Source: an uncultured Desulfovibrio sp. (GTDB lineage Bacteria > Desulfobacterota > Desulfovibrionia > Desulfovibrionales > Desulfovibrionaceae). Taken from it: DNA of 64,000 nucleotides. The stretch lies in NCBI GenBank assembly GCA_913063155.1, contig CAJXYU010000001.1:558001-622000 (forward strand), read 5' to 3'. The notes below the pieces were generated by a model. The model saw only the letters and a list, made by a program, of their open reading frames with translations. It was not told the origin of the DNA and made no database searches. Position numbers and translations under genes: made by a program. Positions 63,196 through 64,000 of this stretch are shown piece by piece (the first letter of the stretch is position 1; each line of letters opens with the position of its first letter).

Positions 63196-63954
63196 ATGTA
63201 TAATTATAGAAATACGAGACCATTTGCGGCTCTCTCGGACATCCACGGCAACTCCCTGGCTCTTGAAGCCGTGCTCGCCGATATCAAAAAACGAGGCATC
63301 GAAACCATCATCAACCTGGGGGACACTTACTACGGCCCTCTGGACCCAGCCGGAACCGAAAAACTGCTGAACACGGTGGACGTCATTTCCATCCTCGGCA
63401 ACCAGGACCGCATTCTCATCGCCCCCACTGCAGCCTGGTATGGTATGCCCACCTTCCGGCACACCATGGGAAGCCTCTCTCGGGAAGCACTGGAACGGCT
63501 GGGCGAATTGCAGGGGGAAAAGCGGCTCTGGGACGGAGAGGTTCTCTGCTGTCATGGCGCCCCCGGCAGCGACACGACCTATCTGACCGAAAACGTCGCC
63601 GACGGCTGGCCGGAGCTACGCTCCTGCGGCGAAATTGCGGCGGATATGGGGTCCTGGCGACCATCCCTGGTCCTGTGCGGGCACAGCCATATTCCCAGAG
63701 TGGTGAATTGCGGCAAGCTCACTGTGATCAATCCCGGCAGCGTCGGCCTCCCGGCCTACAGCGACGACACCCCACCCCACTCCATGAGTGCGGGAACGCC
63801 GCACGCGCGCTATGCCGTGGTCACGCCAAAACAGGACCGTTGGTTCACCACGCAGATGGAGGTTGAGTACGATTGGCAAAGTGCTGCGGCCATGGCTCTG
63901 GCAAATGACCGCCCCGACTGGTCCGGGTGGCTGCGCACAGGGGTGGCTTCCTGA
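63196..63954 (+). CDS. YfcE/MJ0936-like metallophosphoesterase
   Basis: A 252-residue calcineurin-type phosphoesterase. Metal motifs: ALSDIHGNSLALEAVL, INLGDTYYGPLDP, ILGNQDRI, CCHGAP, and LVLCGHSHIPRVV with INPGSVGLPAY. The family includes phosphodiesterases for varied nucleotides; substrate unknown. No ribosome site before the ATG, so the start is tentative. Divergent from cheD. The last 46 bases of the window after it hold no feature. Confidence 0.85.
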   Translation: MYNYRNTRPFAALSDIHGNSLALEAVLADIKKRGIETIINLGDTYYGPLDPAGTEKLLNTVDVISILGNQDRILIAPTAAWYGMPTFRHTMGSLSREALERLGELQGEKRLWDGEVLCCHGAPGSDTTYLTENVADGWPELRSCGEIAADMGSWRPSLVLCGHSHIPRVVNCGKLTVINPGSVGLPAYSDDTPPHSMSAGTPHARYAVVTPKQDRWFTTQMEVEYDWQSAAAMALANDRPDWSGWLRTGVAS

Positions 63955-64000
63955 TCATCAACAGCCTTGCCATTTGTTTCTGGACTTTTTTTAGATTTTT

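Overview
The window looks like chromosomal backbone of a sulfate-reducing deltaproteobacterium close to Desulfovibrio/Pseudodesulfovibrio. This is an inference from gene content, not a database match. Supporting signs are a split b/b' F1Fo-ATP synthase operon without the a and c genes, an octaheme c-type cytochrome fused to a quinol-oxidase-like membrane domain, a MqnP-type prenyltransferase for menaquinone made by the futalosine route, a DksA/TraR-type zinc-finger protein, RNase Y, and a zapB-zapA-6S RNA cluster. Sequence composition is fairly even. I see no insertion sequence, phage, CRISPR array, rRNA or tRNA.

Layout. 1-6.7 kb: accessory regulatory region with a DMT-family transporter (cut by the window edge), three closely related LysR regulators, and a PAS-LuxR regulator. 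Each LysR gene is divergent from a tiny gene for a protein with one C-terminal membrane segment, and the three intergenic regions share a motif. 7-13.6 kb: purD, purE, folD, a META-domain lipoprotein, enolase, a membrane-anchored hypothetical and coaX. 13.7-18.7 kb: two CydA-like subunits, the second carrying eight haem c sites, then an exported nitrilase-family hydrolase. 18.8-24.3 kb: minus-strand run uspA / hisC-cmk-mqnP-mscS-GNAT. 24.5-28.2 kb: a protein gene with a clear sigma-54 promoter, and metX-metW-thpR-membrane protein. 28.3-31.1 kb: DksA-like gene coupled to a PHP-glycosyltransferase fusion. 31.2-38.3 kb: tyrS, a YmdB-like phosphoesterase, cheR, rny, 6S RNA, zapA, zapB and glmU.

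38.4-50.2 kb is one long minus-strand block: mreB-mreC-mreD-mrdA-rodA (elongasome), a bactofilin, then atpF'-atpF-atpH-atpA-atpG-atpD-atpC. 50.3-64 kb: radical SAM protein, alkyltransferase, zinc-ribbon protein, ald with its Lrp/AsnC regulator, an NhaC antiporter, periplasmic cyclophilin, an AraC regulator, an esterase, a probable cysteine/serine catabolic operon (ridA, symporter, cysteine desulfidase) with a YheO-type regulator, cheD and a phosphoesterase.

The least explained parts are (i) the three LysR/mini-membrane-protein modules with a shared promoter-overlapping motif and an invariant cysteine at LysR residue 197, and (ii) the two-subunit CydA/CydA'-like complex fused to an octaheme cytochrome with no CydB. 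These are the best candidates for undescribed systems.
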